A stretch of DNA of 64,000 bases from Thermobispora bispora DSM 43833. GTDB taxonomy: Bacteria > Actinomycetota > Actinomycetes > Streptosporangiales > Streptosporangiaceae. How positions within the stretch are numbered: position 1 is the first letter of the stretch; each line of letters opens with the position of its first letter. The translations under genes and the position numbers were made by a program. The DNA lies in assembly GCF_000092645.1 (NCBI RefSeq), contig NC_014165.1, positions 2,666,001-2,730,000 of the forward strand. Reading direction: 5' to 3'. Of the stretch, positions 36,994-45,635 are shown piece by piece. Under the pieces are notes generated by a model. The model saw nothing but the letters and a program-made list of their open reading frames with translations. It was not told the origin of the DNA and made no database searches.

Positions 36994-39624
36994 ATGCACC
37001 GCATGACATTCGCGCGCGGACGGCGCGCCCTGGCGGCGGCGATCACCCTGGCGGTCCTGGTGGCCGGTGCGCTGCTGTGGGCGCTGTGGCCCTCCCCGCG
37101 GGCCGTCGCCGGGACGGACGTCACCATCACCGTGATGGACGGCCCCGCCGGCGATCAGCGGGTGCGGCTCGATGCGACCTTCTTCCCGCCCGCCTCGGGC
37201 GGCCCCGCCCCCGCGGTGCTCCTCGCCCACGGGTTCGGCGGCAGCAAGGAGAGCGTGCGCCCGACCGCCGAGCGGCTCGCCGCCCGCGGCTACGCGGTGC
37301 TCACCTGGTCCGCCCGCGGATTCGGCCGCTCCACCGGGGAGATCGCGCTCAACTCCCCGGACTACGAGGTCAAGGACGTCCGCCAGCTCATCGACTGGCT
37401 GGCGAAGCGGCCCGAGGTCCGGCTCGACGCCCCCGGCGACCCGCGGGTCGGCATCGCCGGCGCCTCCTACGGCGGGGCCATCGCGCTGATGACCGCCGCC
37501 TACGACGCCCGGGTCGACGCGATCGCGCCCCAGTCCACCTGGCACGACCTCGCCGACGCGCTCTTCCCCGACGCGGGCGGCCGGGGCCCGCTGAACGGCG
37601 TGTTCAAGAAGATGTGGGCCGGGATCTTCTTCGGCGGCGCCGGCGCCGGGGCGGCCGGCGGCGACGGGGACGGCGCGGCGCCCGGCCGCCGGGAGGACGC
37701 GCCCGTCGGGCAGACCGGCCTCTCCGGCGGCCTGCCCGAACTCCTCGGCGCCCTCCCCGAGGACGTGGCCGAGCGGCTGGTGCGGTGCGGGCGGTTCCAC
37801 CCGGAGATCTGCGAGATGTACCACACGGTGGCGTCGACCGGCCGGGCCACGAAGGAGGCGGTCGAGCTGCTCCGCCGCTCCAGCCCGGTCTCCGTGCCCG
37901 GGCGGATCCGGATCCCCACCCTGATCATCCACGGGCAGCGCGACAGCCTCTTCCCGCTCTCCCACGCGGACGCCAACGCCCTGGCGATCGCGGCGACCGG
38001 CGCGCCGGTCGAGGTGGTCTGGATCGACGGCGGCCACGACGGCGGGGACGCCGAGACCGACTACGTCTTCGACCGTACGGCCGGCTGGTTCGACCGGTGG
38101 CTGCGCGGCGGCACCGGGGACGGGACGGGCGCGGCGTTCACCGTGACCCGGGACGGCGGGCGCGACCCGGGGACCCGGCAGCGGGTGCTGGTGCACGCGT
38201 CCGCGGACCGCTACCCGGGCCTGTCCGGCAGCGGACGGACCACCGTGGCGCTCTCCGGCCCGCCGCAGCCGGTGGCGAACCCGCCCGGCGGGTCACCGGC
38301 CGGGATCTCCTCGCTCCCCGGGCTCGGCGGCCTGCTCACCGGCGGCTCTACCGCCTCCGGCTTCGCCCTGGACATGCCCGGGCAGGCCGCGGTCTTCCAG
38401 TCCGAGCCGCTGGCCCGGGCCGTCCGGGTCACCGGCAGCCCGTCGGTGACGCTCCGGGTGCACGGCACGGGCGAGGCCACGCTCTTCGTCAAGCTCTACG
38501 AGTCGGCCGGTTCGGCCTCGGTGCTCCCCGCCGGGCTCGCCGCCCCGCTCCGGGTGGCCGCGACCGAGGCGGGGACGCCGGTCACCGTGACCCTCCCGGC
38601 GATCGATCACCTGTTCGAGGCCGGGTCGCGGCTGCGGCTGGTGGTCTCCACCACCGACATGGCGTACGCCACGCCCGCGGCCCCGGCGGTGCACCGGATC
38701 GCGCTCGGCTCCCCCGAGGTCACCCTCCCGGTCCACGCGGCGCTCACCACCCCGGCCGGCGGCCCGGACTGGTGGCTGTGGGCGCTGCCGGTGGCCGCGG
38801 TGGTCATCGCCGCCGCGCTCCTGCTCACCGGCCGCCGCGGCACGGCCGCGCCGCAGGGCGGCGACACCGATCCGGAGCTCGCCGACGTCCCGCTGGTGAT
38901 CCGGGGACTGGGCAAGCGGTACCGCAACGGCGAGCAGGCCGTGGCCGACCTGTCGTTCCGGGTGGAGCGGGGCCAGGTGCTCGGCCTGCTCGGCCCCAAC
39001 GGCGCGGGGAAGACCACCACGCTGCGCATGCTCATGGGGCTCATCCACCCCGACGAAGGCGAGATCCGGATCTTCGGCACCCGGGTGACCCCCGGCGCGC
39101 CGGTGCTCTCCCGGCTGGGGTCGTTCGTGGAGGGCCCGGGCTTCCTCCCGCACCTGTCCGGCCGGGACAACCTGGAGCTGTACTGGCGGGCCACCGGCCG
39201 GCCGCCCGGGGACGCCCACCTGGAGGAGGCGCTCGAGATCGCCGGGCTCGGCGACGCGCTCGACCGCCCGGTCCGCACCTACTCGCAGGGCATGCGGCAG
39301 CGGCTCGCGATCGCGCAGGCCATGCTCGGGCTGCCGGACCTGCTCGTGCTCGACGAGCCCACCAACGGGCTCGACCCGCCGCAGATCGCCGAGATGCGCA
39401 AGGTGCTCAAGGCCTACGCCGAGCGGGGCCGTACGGTGATCATCTCCAGCCATCTGCTGGCCGAGGTCGAGCAGACCTGCAGCCACGTGGTGGTGATGCA
39501 CCGCGGCCGGCTCGTCTCGGCCGGGCCGGTGCGCGAGCTGCTCAAGCGGGGCGGCCCCGCCGGCGCGGCCGGCGCCGGGCCACGGCTGGAGGACGTCTTC
39601 CTCGAACTGATCGGAGAGCGGTGA
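36994..39624 (+). CDS. Fusion of X-Pro-peptidase-like hydrolase and ABC transporter ATPase
   Basis: This 876-residue protein joins two families. Residues ~10-33 are a membrane anchor. Residues ~40-370 form a CocE/X-Pro dipeptidyl-peptidase-like hydrolase with an intact triad: Ser158 (GASYGG), Asp317 (GQRDSLFP) and His348 (DGGHDGG). A PepX_C-type beta domain follows (~440-580), then a membrane helix (~592-614). Residues ~632-876 are a full ABC ATPase: Walker A GPNGAGKT (~667), signature YSQGMRQR (~763) and Walker B LLVLDEPTNGLD. The hydrolase would face outside and the ATPase inside. The permease gene follows with a one-base overlap. Confidence 0.9.
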   Translation: MHRMTFARGRRALAAAITLAVLVAGALLWALWPSPRAVAGTDVTITVMDGPAGDQRVRLDATFFPPASGGPAPAVLLAHGFGGSKESVRPTAERLAARGYAVLTWSARGFGRSTGEIALNSPDYEVKDVRQLIDWLAKRPEVRLDAPGDPRVGIAGASYGGAIALMTAAYDARVDAIAPQSTWHDLADALFPDAGGRGPLNGVFKKMWAGIFFGGAGAGAAGGDGDGAAPGRREDAPVGQTGLSGGLPELLGALPEDVAERLVRCGRFHPEICEMYHTVASTGRATKEAVELLRRSSPVSVPGRIRIPTLIIHGQRDSLFPLSHADANALAIAATGAPVEVVWIDGGHDGGDAETDYVFDRTAGWFDRWLRGGTGDGTGAAFTVTRDGGRDPGTRQRVLVHASADRYPGLSGSGRTTVALSGPPQPVANPPGGSPAGISSLPGLGGLLTGGSTASGFALDMPGQAAVFQSEPLARAVRVTGSPSVTLRVHGTGEATLFVKLYESAGSASVLPAGLAAPLRVAATEAGTPVTVTLPAIDHLFEAGSRLRLVVSTTDMAYATPAAPAVHRIALGSPEVTLPVHAALTTPAGGPDWWLWALPVAAVVIAAALLLTGRRGTAAPQGGDTDPELADVPLVIRGLGKRYRNGEQAVADLSFRVERGQVLGLLGPNGAGKTTTLRMLMGLIHPDEGEIRIFGTRVTPGAPVLSRLGSFVEGPGFLPHLSGRDNLELYWRATGRPPGDAHLEEALEIAGLGDALDRPVRTYSQGMRQRLAIAQAMLGLPDLLVLDEPTNGLDPPQIAEMRKVLKAYAERGRTVIISSHLLAEVEQTCSHVVVMHRGRLVSAGPVRELLKRGGPAGAAGAGPRLEDVFLELIGER

Positions 39625-40475
39625 TGGGCATGACCGAGGGCGCCCCCGGTTACGCGCCGGGCCGGACGCTGCCGCTTCGGGTGGAGTTCGTGCGCCAGCT
39701 CCGGCGCCGCCGCACCTACGTGATGTTCGGGGTCCTGCTGGCGTTGCCGTGGGTGCTGCTGCTCGCCTTCCAGCTCGGGGCCGGCCCGCGGAGCAGGAGC
39801 GGGCTGCGGCTCAGCGACCTCGCCACCGAGGGCGGGCTCAACTTCGCCACCTTCAGCCTGTCGGTGTCCTCGAACTTCCTGCTCGTGGTCGCGGTCGCGC
39901 TGTTCTGCGGGGACACGGTGGCGAGCGAGGCGAACTGGTCGTCGCTGCGGTACCTGCTCGCCGCCCCCGTGCCCCGCGACCGGCTGCTGCGGCAGAAGCT
40001 CGTGGTGGCGCTCGCCTACTCGGCGGCGGCCGTGACCGCGCTCCCGCTCATGGCCTTGATCGCCGGCACGCTCGCGTTCGGCTGGCACGACATCCGCGTG
40101 CCCGGGACCGGCGAGGTCGTGCCGGCGGGCGAGGCGCTTCCTTCGTTCGGCCTGGCCGTCGCCTACGTGCTGGTGAGCCAGCTCGTGGTGGCCTCGCTCG
40201 CCTTCCTGCTCTCGGTCGGCACGGACTCACCGCTCGGCGCGGTGGGCGGCGCGGTCGGCCTGGTGATCGTCAGCATGATCCTCCAGGCGGTGGACGCCCT
40301 CGGCCCGATCCGTCAGTTCCTGCCCACGTTCTGGAGCACGGCCTGGCTGGACGTCCTCGCCCCGCGGCCGGAGTACGACAGCATGGTCAAGGGCACGGTG
40401 ATCTCCTTGTCGTATTCGGTGATCCTGATCGCCCTCGCCTTCCGCGTCTTCCGCCGGAAGGACGTGCTGTCGTAG
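39624..40475 (+). CDS. ABC transporter permease
   Basis: This 283-residue integral membrane protein has about six helices (first at MFGVLLALPWVLLLAFQLG) and the conserved ABC-2 segment CGDTVASEANWSSLRYLLAAPVPRDRLLRQK typical of permeases in actinobacterial ABC exporters. Its ATG shares one base with the TGA of the fused hydrolase-ATPase gene (TGATG), so the two are translationally coupled and must form one transporter. Cargo is unknown. Confidence 0.9.
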   Translation: MGMTEGAPGYAPGRTLPLRVEFVRQLRRRRTYVMFGVLLALPWVLLLAFQLGAGPRSRSGLRLSDLATEGGLNFATFSLSVSSNFLLVVAVALFCGDTVASEANWSSLRYLLAAPVPRDRLLRQKLVVALAYSAAAVTALPLMALIAGTLAFGWHDIRVPGTGEVVPAGEALPSFGLAVAYVLVSQLVVASLAFLLSVGTDSPLGAVGGAVGLVIVSMILQAVDALGPIRQFLPTFWSTAWLDVLAPRPEYDSMVKGTVISLSYSVILIALAFRVFRRKDVLS

Positions 40476-40502
40476 CCGGGTGTCCCGCGAGCCTAGGCCG
40501 GC

Positions 40503-40679
40503 TTATACGTATTCATCCCAGTGCGGCGGCCGCTCCTCGAGGTAGCGGGAGACGTCGGAGTCGGAACGCCATTCCCCCCAGCCGAGGTCGGTGTCGTCGC
40601 TCGTCTGGTCGGGCAGCACCGGCAAACCGTCTTCGCAGAGGTCTACCGGACGCTCGTCATCCGGATGCTGCACACTCAC
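40503..40679 (-). CDS. Small acidic hypothetical protein
   Basis: This 58-residue ORF reads from a GTG: MSVQHPDDERPVDLCEDGLP and continues to end in EERPPHWDEYV. It is strongly acidic, tryptophan-containing and codes with normal third-position GC. It resembles short actinobacterial proteins with the same ERPPHW ending. Function is unknown. It converges on the ABC permease gene. No clear ribosome-binding site is present, and a second in-frame GTG lies two codons in. Confidence 0.7.
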   Translation of the reverse strand: MSVQHPDDERPVDLCEDGLPVLPDQTSDDTDLGWGEWRSDSDVSRYLEERPPHWDEYV

Positions 40680-40965
40680 GCGTCCAATGCTAACCGTAAC
40701 GATGGCGTGCGGAAGTCCGGACGGTAGGGGGGAACGCGCCTTTCCGCAGTCAGCGAATAAAAGCCGCCAATCTTTTCAGTTACCAGAAAATGGTACTATC
40801 CGCATATCACGCACCATTTAGTACGTATCGGAACGATGCCGAAACACGCCGATCGGCCGTACGGCGCAGCGCGCGACACACCGCGCGACCGGCGCACGGC
40901 GGGGTGACCGGCGTTCCGCCCCACCGGATCGGCGACCGGCGCCGCACCGGGCGCACGGGCGCCGA
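40680..40965. other. Intergenic region with an AT-rich patch
   Basis: The part 40745-40850 is far less GC-rich than the rest of the window and includes inverted repeats TACCA-GAAAA-TGGTA (40781-40795) and GTACTA...TAGTAC (40793-40798, 40819-40824). It probably holds the promoter and an operator of the leftward small gene. A GCCGTACGGC palindrome lies at 40856-40865. Confidence 0.5.
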
Positions 40966-41343
40966 TCAGGCTTCCAGCAGATCGATGATCTCCGGATCGC
41001 CGAACATCCGTGCCGTCTCGATCGCCGAGGGGCGGCCCGCGTACAGGTCGGCGCCCGCCTCCAGGAGCGCCTTCACCACCTCGCGCTCCTTCTTGAACAC
41101 CGCCCCGGCGAGCGGGGTCTGTCCCCGGTCGTTGGCGAGGTCGGGGTCGGCACCCCGCGCGAGCAGGGCGCGCACCGTGTCCGCATGCCCGTGGTAGGCG
41201 GCGAGCATGAGCAGTGAGTCACCGTTCTGGTTCCGCAGGTTGACCGGTACCCCGGCGTCCACGTAGGCGCTGAGCGCCTCGGTGTTGCCGGTCCGGGCGA
41301 GCCGGAACAGCCGGGTGGCGAACTCTTCCAGGTCCGGATCCAT
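40966..41343 (-). CDS. Ankyrin-repeat protein
   Basis: This 125-residue cytoplasmic protein consists of about three ankyrin repeats (NLRNQNGDSLLMLAAYHGHA; PDLANDRGQTPLAGAVFKKE; and a last degenerate one ending EIIDLLEA). These mediate protein-protein contacts. The ATG at 41343 is chosen over an upstream start because GGAG lies eight bases before it. It is divergent from the PAC2 gene. The partner is unknown. Confidence 0.9.
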   Translation of the reverse strand: MDPDLEEFATRLFRLARTGNTEALSAYVDAGVPVNLRNQNGDSLLMLAAYHGHADTVRALLARGADPDLANDRGQTPLAGAVFKKEREVVKALLEAGADLYAGRPSAIETARMFGDPEIIDLLEA

Positions 41344-41444
41344 CTCCACATCTCCACGGTAGGGTCGCAACCGCGAGGGCTCGGCTACGGTCCGGCGCAC
41401 CATAGGGTCAAGAAGTAAACCGCCCTTGAGAAAGGTTGGGAGAC

Positions 41445-42350
41445 GTGTTCGACCCCACGGATCTCTACCGGCTCGACAGGGACATTCCCGAACTGACCGA
41501 TCCGGTGCTCCTCTACCACTTCGACGGTTTCGTGGACGCCGGCGGCGCCGGTCGGCTCGCCCTCGGCCACCTCCTGGCGACGCTGGAGCACCGGGTGATC
41601 GCCACCTTTGACGTGGACCGGCTCATCGACTACCGGTCCCGCCGGCCGTTGATGATCTTTGACACCGACCGGTGGGTCGACTACGACACCCCCGAGCTCG
41701 CCATCCACCTCACCCAGGACCTGACCGGCACCCCGTTTCTGATCATGACCGGGCCGGAGCCCGACCGGGAGTGGGAGCTGTTCACCGAGGCGCTCGGCAT
41801 GATCGTCACCCAGCTCAAGGTGGCGAAGCTGGTGACCGTGCACGGCATCCCGATGGGCGTGCCGCACACCCGGCCGCTCGGCTACACCGCCCATCAGAGC
41901 CGGCCCGGCCTGGTCGCCGCGCAGCCGAGCCCGTTCGGCAAGGTCCGGGTGCCCGCAGGGCTGGCCGCGCTCATCGAGTTCCGGCTCGGCGCCAAGGGCC
42001 ACGACACGTTCGGCTTCGCGATCCACGTCCCGCACTACCTGGCCCAGGCCGAGTACCCGGCGGCCGCGGTGACCGCGCTGGAGGCGATCACCCGGAACAC
42101 CGGCCTGGTCTTCCCCATGGACGGGCTCCGTGAGGCGGCGGCGAAGACCACCGCCGAGATCGAAGAGCAGATCAGCGCCTCGGTCGAGCTGTCCACCGCG
42201 ATCCGCGGCCTGGAGCAGCAGTTCGACGCCTTCCACGCCGGCGCCGCCCGGCAGGACCAGCAGCCGGAGAACATCCACGTGCCGACCGGCGACGAGCTCG
42301 CCGCCCAGTTCGAGGCGTTCCTCGCCGAGCAGGAGGACCGGGACCGGTGA
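41445..42350 (+). CDS. PAC2 family protein (proteasome-assembly-chaperone-like)
   Basis: This 301-residue protein belongs to the actinobacterial PAC2 family. It begins FDPTDLYRLD and contains LLYHFDGFVDAGGAG, MIFDTDRWVDY, VHGIPMGVPHTRP and a C-terminal helical region (~240-300) that may form a coiled coil. Its relation to the bacterial proteasome is suggested only by homology. The GTG at 41445 is preferred because AAAGG sits nine bases upstream; a TTG at 41436 is an alternative. Confidence 0.9.
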   Translation: MFDPTDLYRLDRDIPELTDPVLLYHFDGFVDAGGAGRLALGHLLATLEHRVIATFDVDRLIDYRSRRPLMIFDTDRWVDYDTPELAIHLTQDLTGTPFLIMTGPEPDREWELFTEALGMIVTQLKVAKLVTVHGIPMGVPHTRPLGYTAHQSRPGLVAAQPSPFGKVRVPAGLAALIEFRLGAKGHDTFGFAIHVPHYLAQAEYPAAAVTALEAITRNTGLVFPMDGLREAAAKTTAEIEEQISASVELSTAIRGLEQQFDAFHAGAARQDQQPENIHVPTGDELAAQFEAFLAEQEDRDR

Positions 42351-42382
42351 CCGGCCGGGTACGGCCCGGCCCGCCGCGGCCG

Positions 42383-43174
42383 TCAGCCGCGCAGGCGGGC
42401 CCGGAGCATCTCGGTGTCGGTGTCCGTCCAGCCGTGCGCCTTGAGCCATCCGAGCGGACCGCCGAACCGCTCGTCGAGCGTGGCGAAGAACCGCGCCATG
42501 TACTCGGCGCGGGGCAGGTGGCTGCTGGCGGGCTTGCCGTCCAGGTCGGCCCGGTAGGTCTCGCTCGCGCGTAGCCGGGCCAGGATGCGCTCCAGCCGCT
42601 CGCCGGTCGCCACGTAGTCGGCGATGATCGCCTCGCGGGTGGCCCCGGCGACCGCGAGCGCCATCGCCACGACCACCCCGGTCCGGTCCTTCCCCGCCGC
42701 GCAGTGGACCACGGCGAGCCCGTCGTCCACGGCGAGCGTGCGCAGGGCCGCCACGATCGAATCCGGGCGATCGCGCAGGTAGCCGTAGTAGTAGCCGGTC
42801 ACCCTCAGCTCGGCGATGTCCTCCTCCGAGCGCTCCCGCTGCCAGGGAAGCACGCGGTCGTCGATCGTGCGGGCCTCCACGTCGGTGAAGTCCCCCACCT
42901 CGGTGAGCAGGCTCAGGTGGTGGATGCCGATCCCGGGCACGCGGGTGAGCGGGCCGGGCCCCTCCAGCCGCACCTCGACCTCGGACCGCAGGTCGACGAC
43001 CCGCCGCAGGTTCAAGGCGTTGACCAGCAGGTCGACGTCCCGTTCGGTCAGCCCTTGCAGGTTGTCGGCGCGGAGGATCCGTCCGAAGCGGGTGGTGCCC
43101 CCGTCCTCCGTGGGGAGCCCGCCCAGGTCCCGGACGTTGACCGCGCCCTCCAGGGGAATCCAGCGATCATCCAT
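42383..43174 (-). CDS. Tyrosine-protein phosphatase (PtpB-like)
   Basis: This 263-residue phosphatase has the P-loop VVHCAAGKDRTGVVVA (catalytic Cys in HCxxGKDRTG), the N-terminal NVRDLGGLPTEDGGTTRFG typical of the Y_phosphatase3 / mycobacterial PtpB group, and RVVDLRSEVEV. It should dephosphorylate phosphotyrosine and possibly phosphoinositides. There is no signal peptide. It converges on the PAC2 gene (32 bp) and is divergent from the SGNH hydrolase gene. Confidence 0.93.
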   Translation of the reverse strand: MDDRWIPLEGAVNVRDLGGLPTEDGGTTRFGRILRADNLQGLTERDVDLLVNALNLRRVVDLRSEVEVRLEGPGPLTRVPGIGIHHLSLLTEVGDFTDVEARTIDDRVLPWQRERSEEDIAELRVTGYYYGYLRDRPDSIVAALRTLAVDDGLAVVHCAAGKDRTGVVVAMALAVAGATREAIIADYVATGERLERILARLRASETYRADLDGKPASSHLPRAEYMARFFATLDERFGGPLGWLKAHGWTDTDTEMLRARLRG

Positions 43175-43381
43175 CAGTGCGAGCGTACCCTCCCGGCCCT
43201 GCCGTGGAGCGGAGCCGAGGTTAACGGCGGGTTGACGGAATCACTCTGCTCCCACGAGCACCATCCGTTACGCAAACCGCCGTAATGTATGGGCTCAACG
43301 GAGGCTCGTCCCGAGCCACGGTGCCCTTTGCTTCCTCGCACCCCCCACCGTTCCCTTGTGCGAACGAGGAGGATGACTCGC

Positions 43382-44671
43382 ATGCCACGGCCGGTCCTCC
43401 GGTGGACCACGGCCGCCATCGCCCTGGCCACGGCCGCACTGGCGGTCCCCCCGGCGGAGGCGCAGGCGGCGCGGGAGAGCGCGTCCGCCGCACGGTACGC
43501 CACCCCCCTGCCGGCCGCCACCGAGATCGCCCCGCATGCGGCGCGCGGCGCCGCGGACCGGAAGACGGAGCGACGGCACCTCGTCGGCGCCTGGTCGGCC
43601 GCGACCAGCCGGGTGCCCGCCGTGGTGGGTGGCCAGACGATCCGGATGGTCGTGCGGATCAGCATCGGCGGCACCGAGGCTCGCATCCGGCTGTCCAACG
43701 TGTTCGGCACCCGGCCGGTCACGTTCGGGCGCGTCCGCCTCGGCATCCAGCGGGCCGGGGCGCGGATCAAGCCCGGCACGAACCGGTCGGTGACCTTCGG
43801 CGGCCGCAAGTCCGTGACCGTGGCCCCCGGCCGCGCGGTCTGGAGCGATCCGATCCGCGGGCGGTTCCCCCGCGGGTCGGACCTCGTGATCAGCATCTAC
43901 GTCCCGCACACGGTGCGGGACGTCACCGGGCATGAGCGCGCCTACGCGACCACCTACCTGTCCCGGCCCGGCGACCACACCCGGGCGGAGAGCGCCACGG
44001 CGTTCACCTACACCAGCGTCCAGTGGTACTTCCTCGACCGGGTCGCGGTGACCGCGCCGGCCACGACCCGGGCGGTGGTGGCGTTCGGCGACTCGCTCAC
44101 CGACGGCACCGGCCAGGAGATCGACGCCAACCGCCGCTGGACCGACTACCTCAGCCACCGGCTCGCCCGGGTGTCCGCCCGGCGGCGGCTGAGCGTGCTC
44201 AACGCCGGCATCGCCGGGAACCGGCTGCTCGAGCCGAACGTCGGCCCGAGCGGCCTGAGCAGGTTCCGGCGGGACGCGCTCCTCCAGCCCGGGGTGCGCA
44301 CGGTCGTCGTCTTCATCGGCATCAACGACATCTCCCGGGGCTCGGTCACGTCCGCGCAGCAGCTGATCGACGGCTACCAGCGCCTGATCAAGGCGGCGCG
44401 GGCCAAGCGCGTCCGGGTGCTCGGCGCGACCCTCACGCCGTTCGGCGGGTACGCCACCTGGACGCCGGAGCGCGAGGAGATCAGGCAGCAGGTCAACGAG
44501 TGGATCCGCACGAGCCGCGCGTTCGACGGGGTGGTCGACTTCGACCGGGCCGTGCGCGACCCCGACGCGCCCGATCGGCTCCACCCCGCCTACGACGCCG
44601 GCGACCACCTGCACATGAGCGACGCCGGGCGCAAGCGCCTCGCCTACGCGCTCAACCTCCGGCTGCTGTGA
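43382..44671 (+). CDS. Secreted SGNH/GDSL hydrolase
   Basis: This 429-residue exported esterase has a signal peptide (~1-30, TTAAIALATAALAVPPAEAQA), an N-terminal beta-rich domain (~60-210), and a GDSL domain with the nucleophile in VVAFGDSLTDGTG, Gly in NAGIAGNRLL, Asn in FIGINDIS and the catalytic Asp/His in DHLHMSDAGRKRLA. It probably removes acyl groups from polysaccharide or lipid. GAGGAGG sits directly before an ATG at 43373, so the in-frame ATG at 43382, with nine-base spacing, is preferred. Confidence 0.92.
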   Translation: MPRPVLRWTTAAIALATAALAVPPAEAQAARESASAARYATPLPAATEIAPHAARGAADRKTERRHLVGAWSAATSRVPAVVGGQTIRMVVRISIGGTEARIRLSNVFGTRPVTFGRVRLGIQRAGARIKPGTNRSVTFGGRKSVTVAPGRAVWSDPIRGRFPRGSDLVISIYVPHTVRDVTGHERAYATTYLSRPGDHTRAESATAFTYTSVQWYFLDRVAVTAPATTRAVVAFGDSLTDGTGQEIDANRRWTDYLSHRLARVSARRRLSVLNAGIAGNRLLEPNVGPSGLSRFRRDALLQPGVRTVVVFIGINDISRGSVTSAQQLIDGYQRLIKAARAKRVRVLGATLTPFGGYATWTPEREEIRQQVNEWIRTSRAFDGVVDFDRAVRDPDAPDRLHPAYDAGDHLHMSDAGRKRLAYALNLRLL

Positions 44672-44672
44672 C

Positions 44673-44736
44673 CCCGGCGCGGCCTGGCCACGGTCGCCCG
44701 GGCCGGCCTGGGTAAGCCCGGCGCGGTCCGGCCACG
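44673..44736. repeat. Imperfect direct repeat, 44-bp period
   Basis: CCCGGCGCGGYCYGGCCACG occurs at 44673 and 44717 in the 210-bp space between convergent genes. The rest of the spacer shows no gene. Confidence 0.5.
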
Positions 44737-44881
44737 CCCGGAGGGTTCAGGTTGATCACGCAAGAGACCCGGGCCTGACCTCGCCCATCGGACCAGCCAG
44801 ACCCGGCACGGGTACGCCCCTCCGGGACCGGGCTGGGGCTGGGTCGCACCCGCCGGCCCGGCGCCGGGCCGGCGTCCTCGG

Positions 44882-45535
44882 TCAGGCGAGCTCCGGGACC
44901 CGGCGCGCCAGCTCGAGCAGGGAGTCGGCGACCAGGTCGGCCGCGGCGGCCTCCGGCCGGGCCGCGTGGAGGTGGCCCCACGGCCCGCGGCGGAGCAGGG
45001 CGGCGCGCAGCCCGCACTCCTTCGCGGGCAGCACGTCCCGGTCGAGCCGGTCGCCCACGTAGAGGATCTCCGCGCGATCGCAGCCCGCGGCCGCGGCGAC
45101 CTTCGCGAAGAACTCCGGGTCCGGCTTCTCCACCCCCCACCCCTCCGAGGTGTGGATCGAGTCCACCGGGAGGTCCATCGCGGCGAGGGCGTCGTAGGCC
45201 TGGGCGGGCTGATTGCCCGCGATGATCAGCCGGTGGCCGGCGGCGCGGAGCGCGGCGAGGCCGGGCCGTACGTCGGGGTAGAGATCCGCGGCGTCGAAGT
45301 TCTCCCGCAGGCCGCCCGGGTCGTCCCGCCGCCACGCCTCGAGCTCCGCCTCGAGATCGAAACCGGGCCGGATCAGCTCGAACGCCTCCTCGTACCCCTT
45401 GTCCGCGGCGGCCATCGCGCCGAGCACCCCCATGAGAGTGAACCGGGTGACGCCGAGCCGGTCGGCCCAGCGCGACCAGATGCGGGTCTCGTCGATCAGC
45501 GTCTCCCCCACATCGAAGACGACCGCCCGGATCAC
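44882..45535 (-). CDS. HAD-superfamily hydrolase
   Basis: This 217-residue phosphatase-fold enzyme has motif I VVFDVGETLID (nucleophile Asp, followed by Val-Gly-Glu instead of the usual second Asp), motif II IIAGNQPAQ, motif III Lys in GVEKPDPEFF and motif IV ILYVGDRLDRDV. Substitution of the +2 Asp by Glu is seen in some HAD subgroups and may weaken phosphatase activity. The GTG start has GGGAG eight bases upstream. Substrate is unknown. Confidence 0.88.
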   Translation of the reverse strand: MIRAVVFDVGETLIDETRIWSRWADRLGVTRFTLMGVLGAMAAADKGYEEAFELIRPGFDLEAELEAWRRDDPGGLRENFDAADLYPDVRPGLAALRAAGHRLIIAGNQPAQAYDALAAMDLPVDSIHTSEGWGVEKPDPEFFAKVAAAAGCDRAEILYVGDRLDRDVLPAKECGLRAALLRRGPWGHLHAARPEAAAADLVADSLLELARRVPELA

Positions 45536-45635
45536 GCCGCTGTCTCTCCCTTCGTCGATGGTCGCCTGCGATCGCCGGCCGGGCCCGCCCGGGGGCGCGG
45601 AGCCGCGGCCGCCGGGCCACGGCCCGCCCCGGCCG

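Noticed and set aside
37077-39623. Possible in-frame extension of the ABC permease upstream to 37077
   Set aside because: The extension is an Arg-rich shadow of the hydrolase-ATPase gene; the permease starts at the TGATG overlap at 39624.
40521-40727. Plus-strand ORF opposite the 58-residue acidic gene
   Set aside because: The minus-strand reading gives a coherent acidic protein with a conserved-looking ERPPHW end; the plus reading does not.
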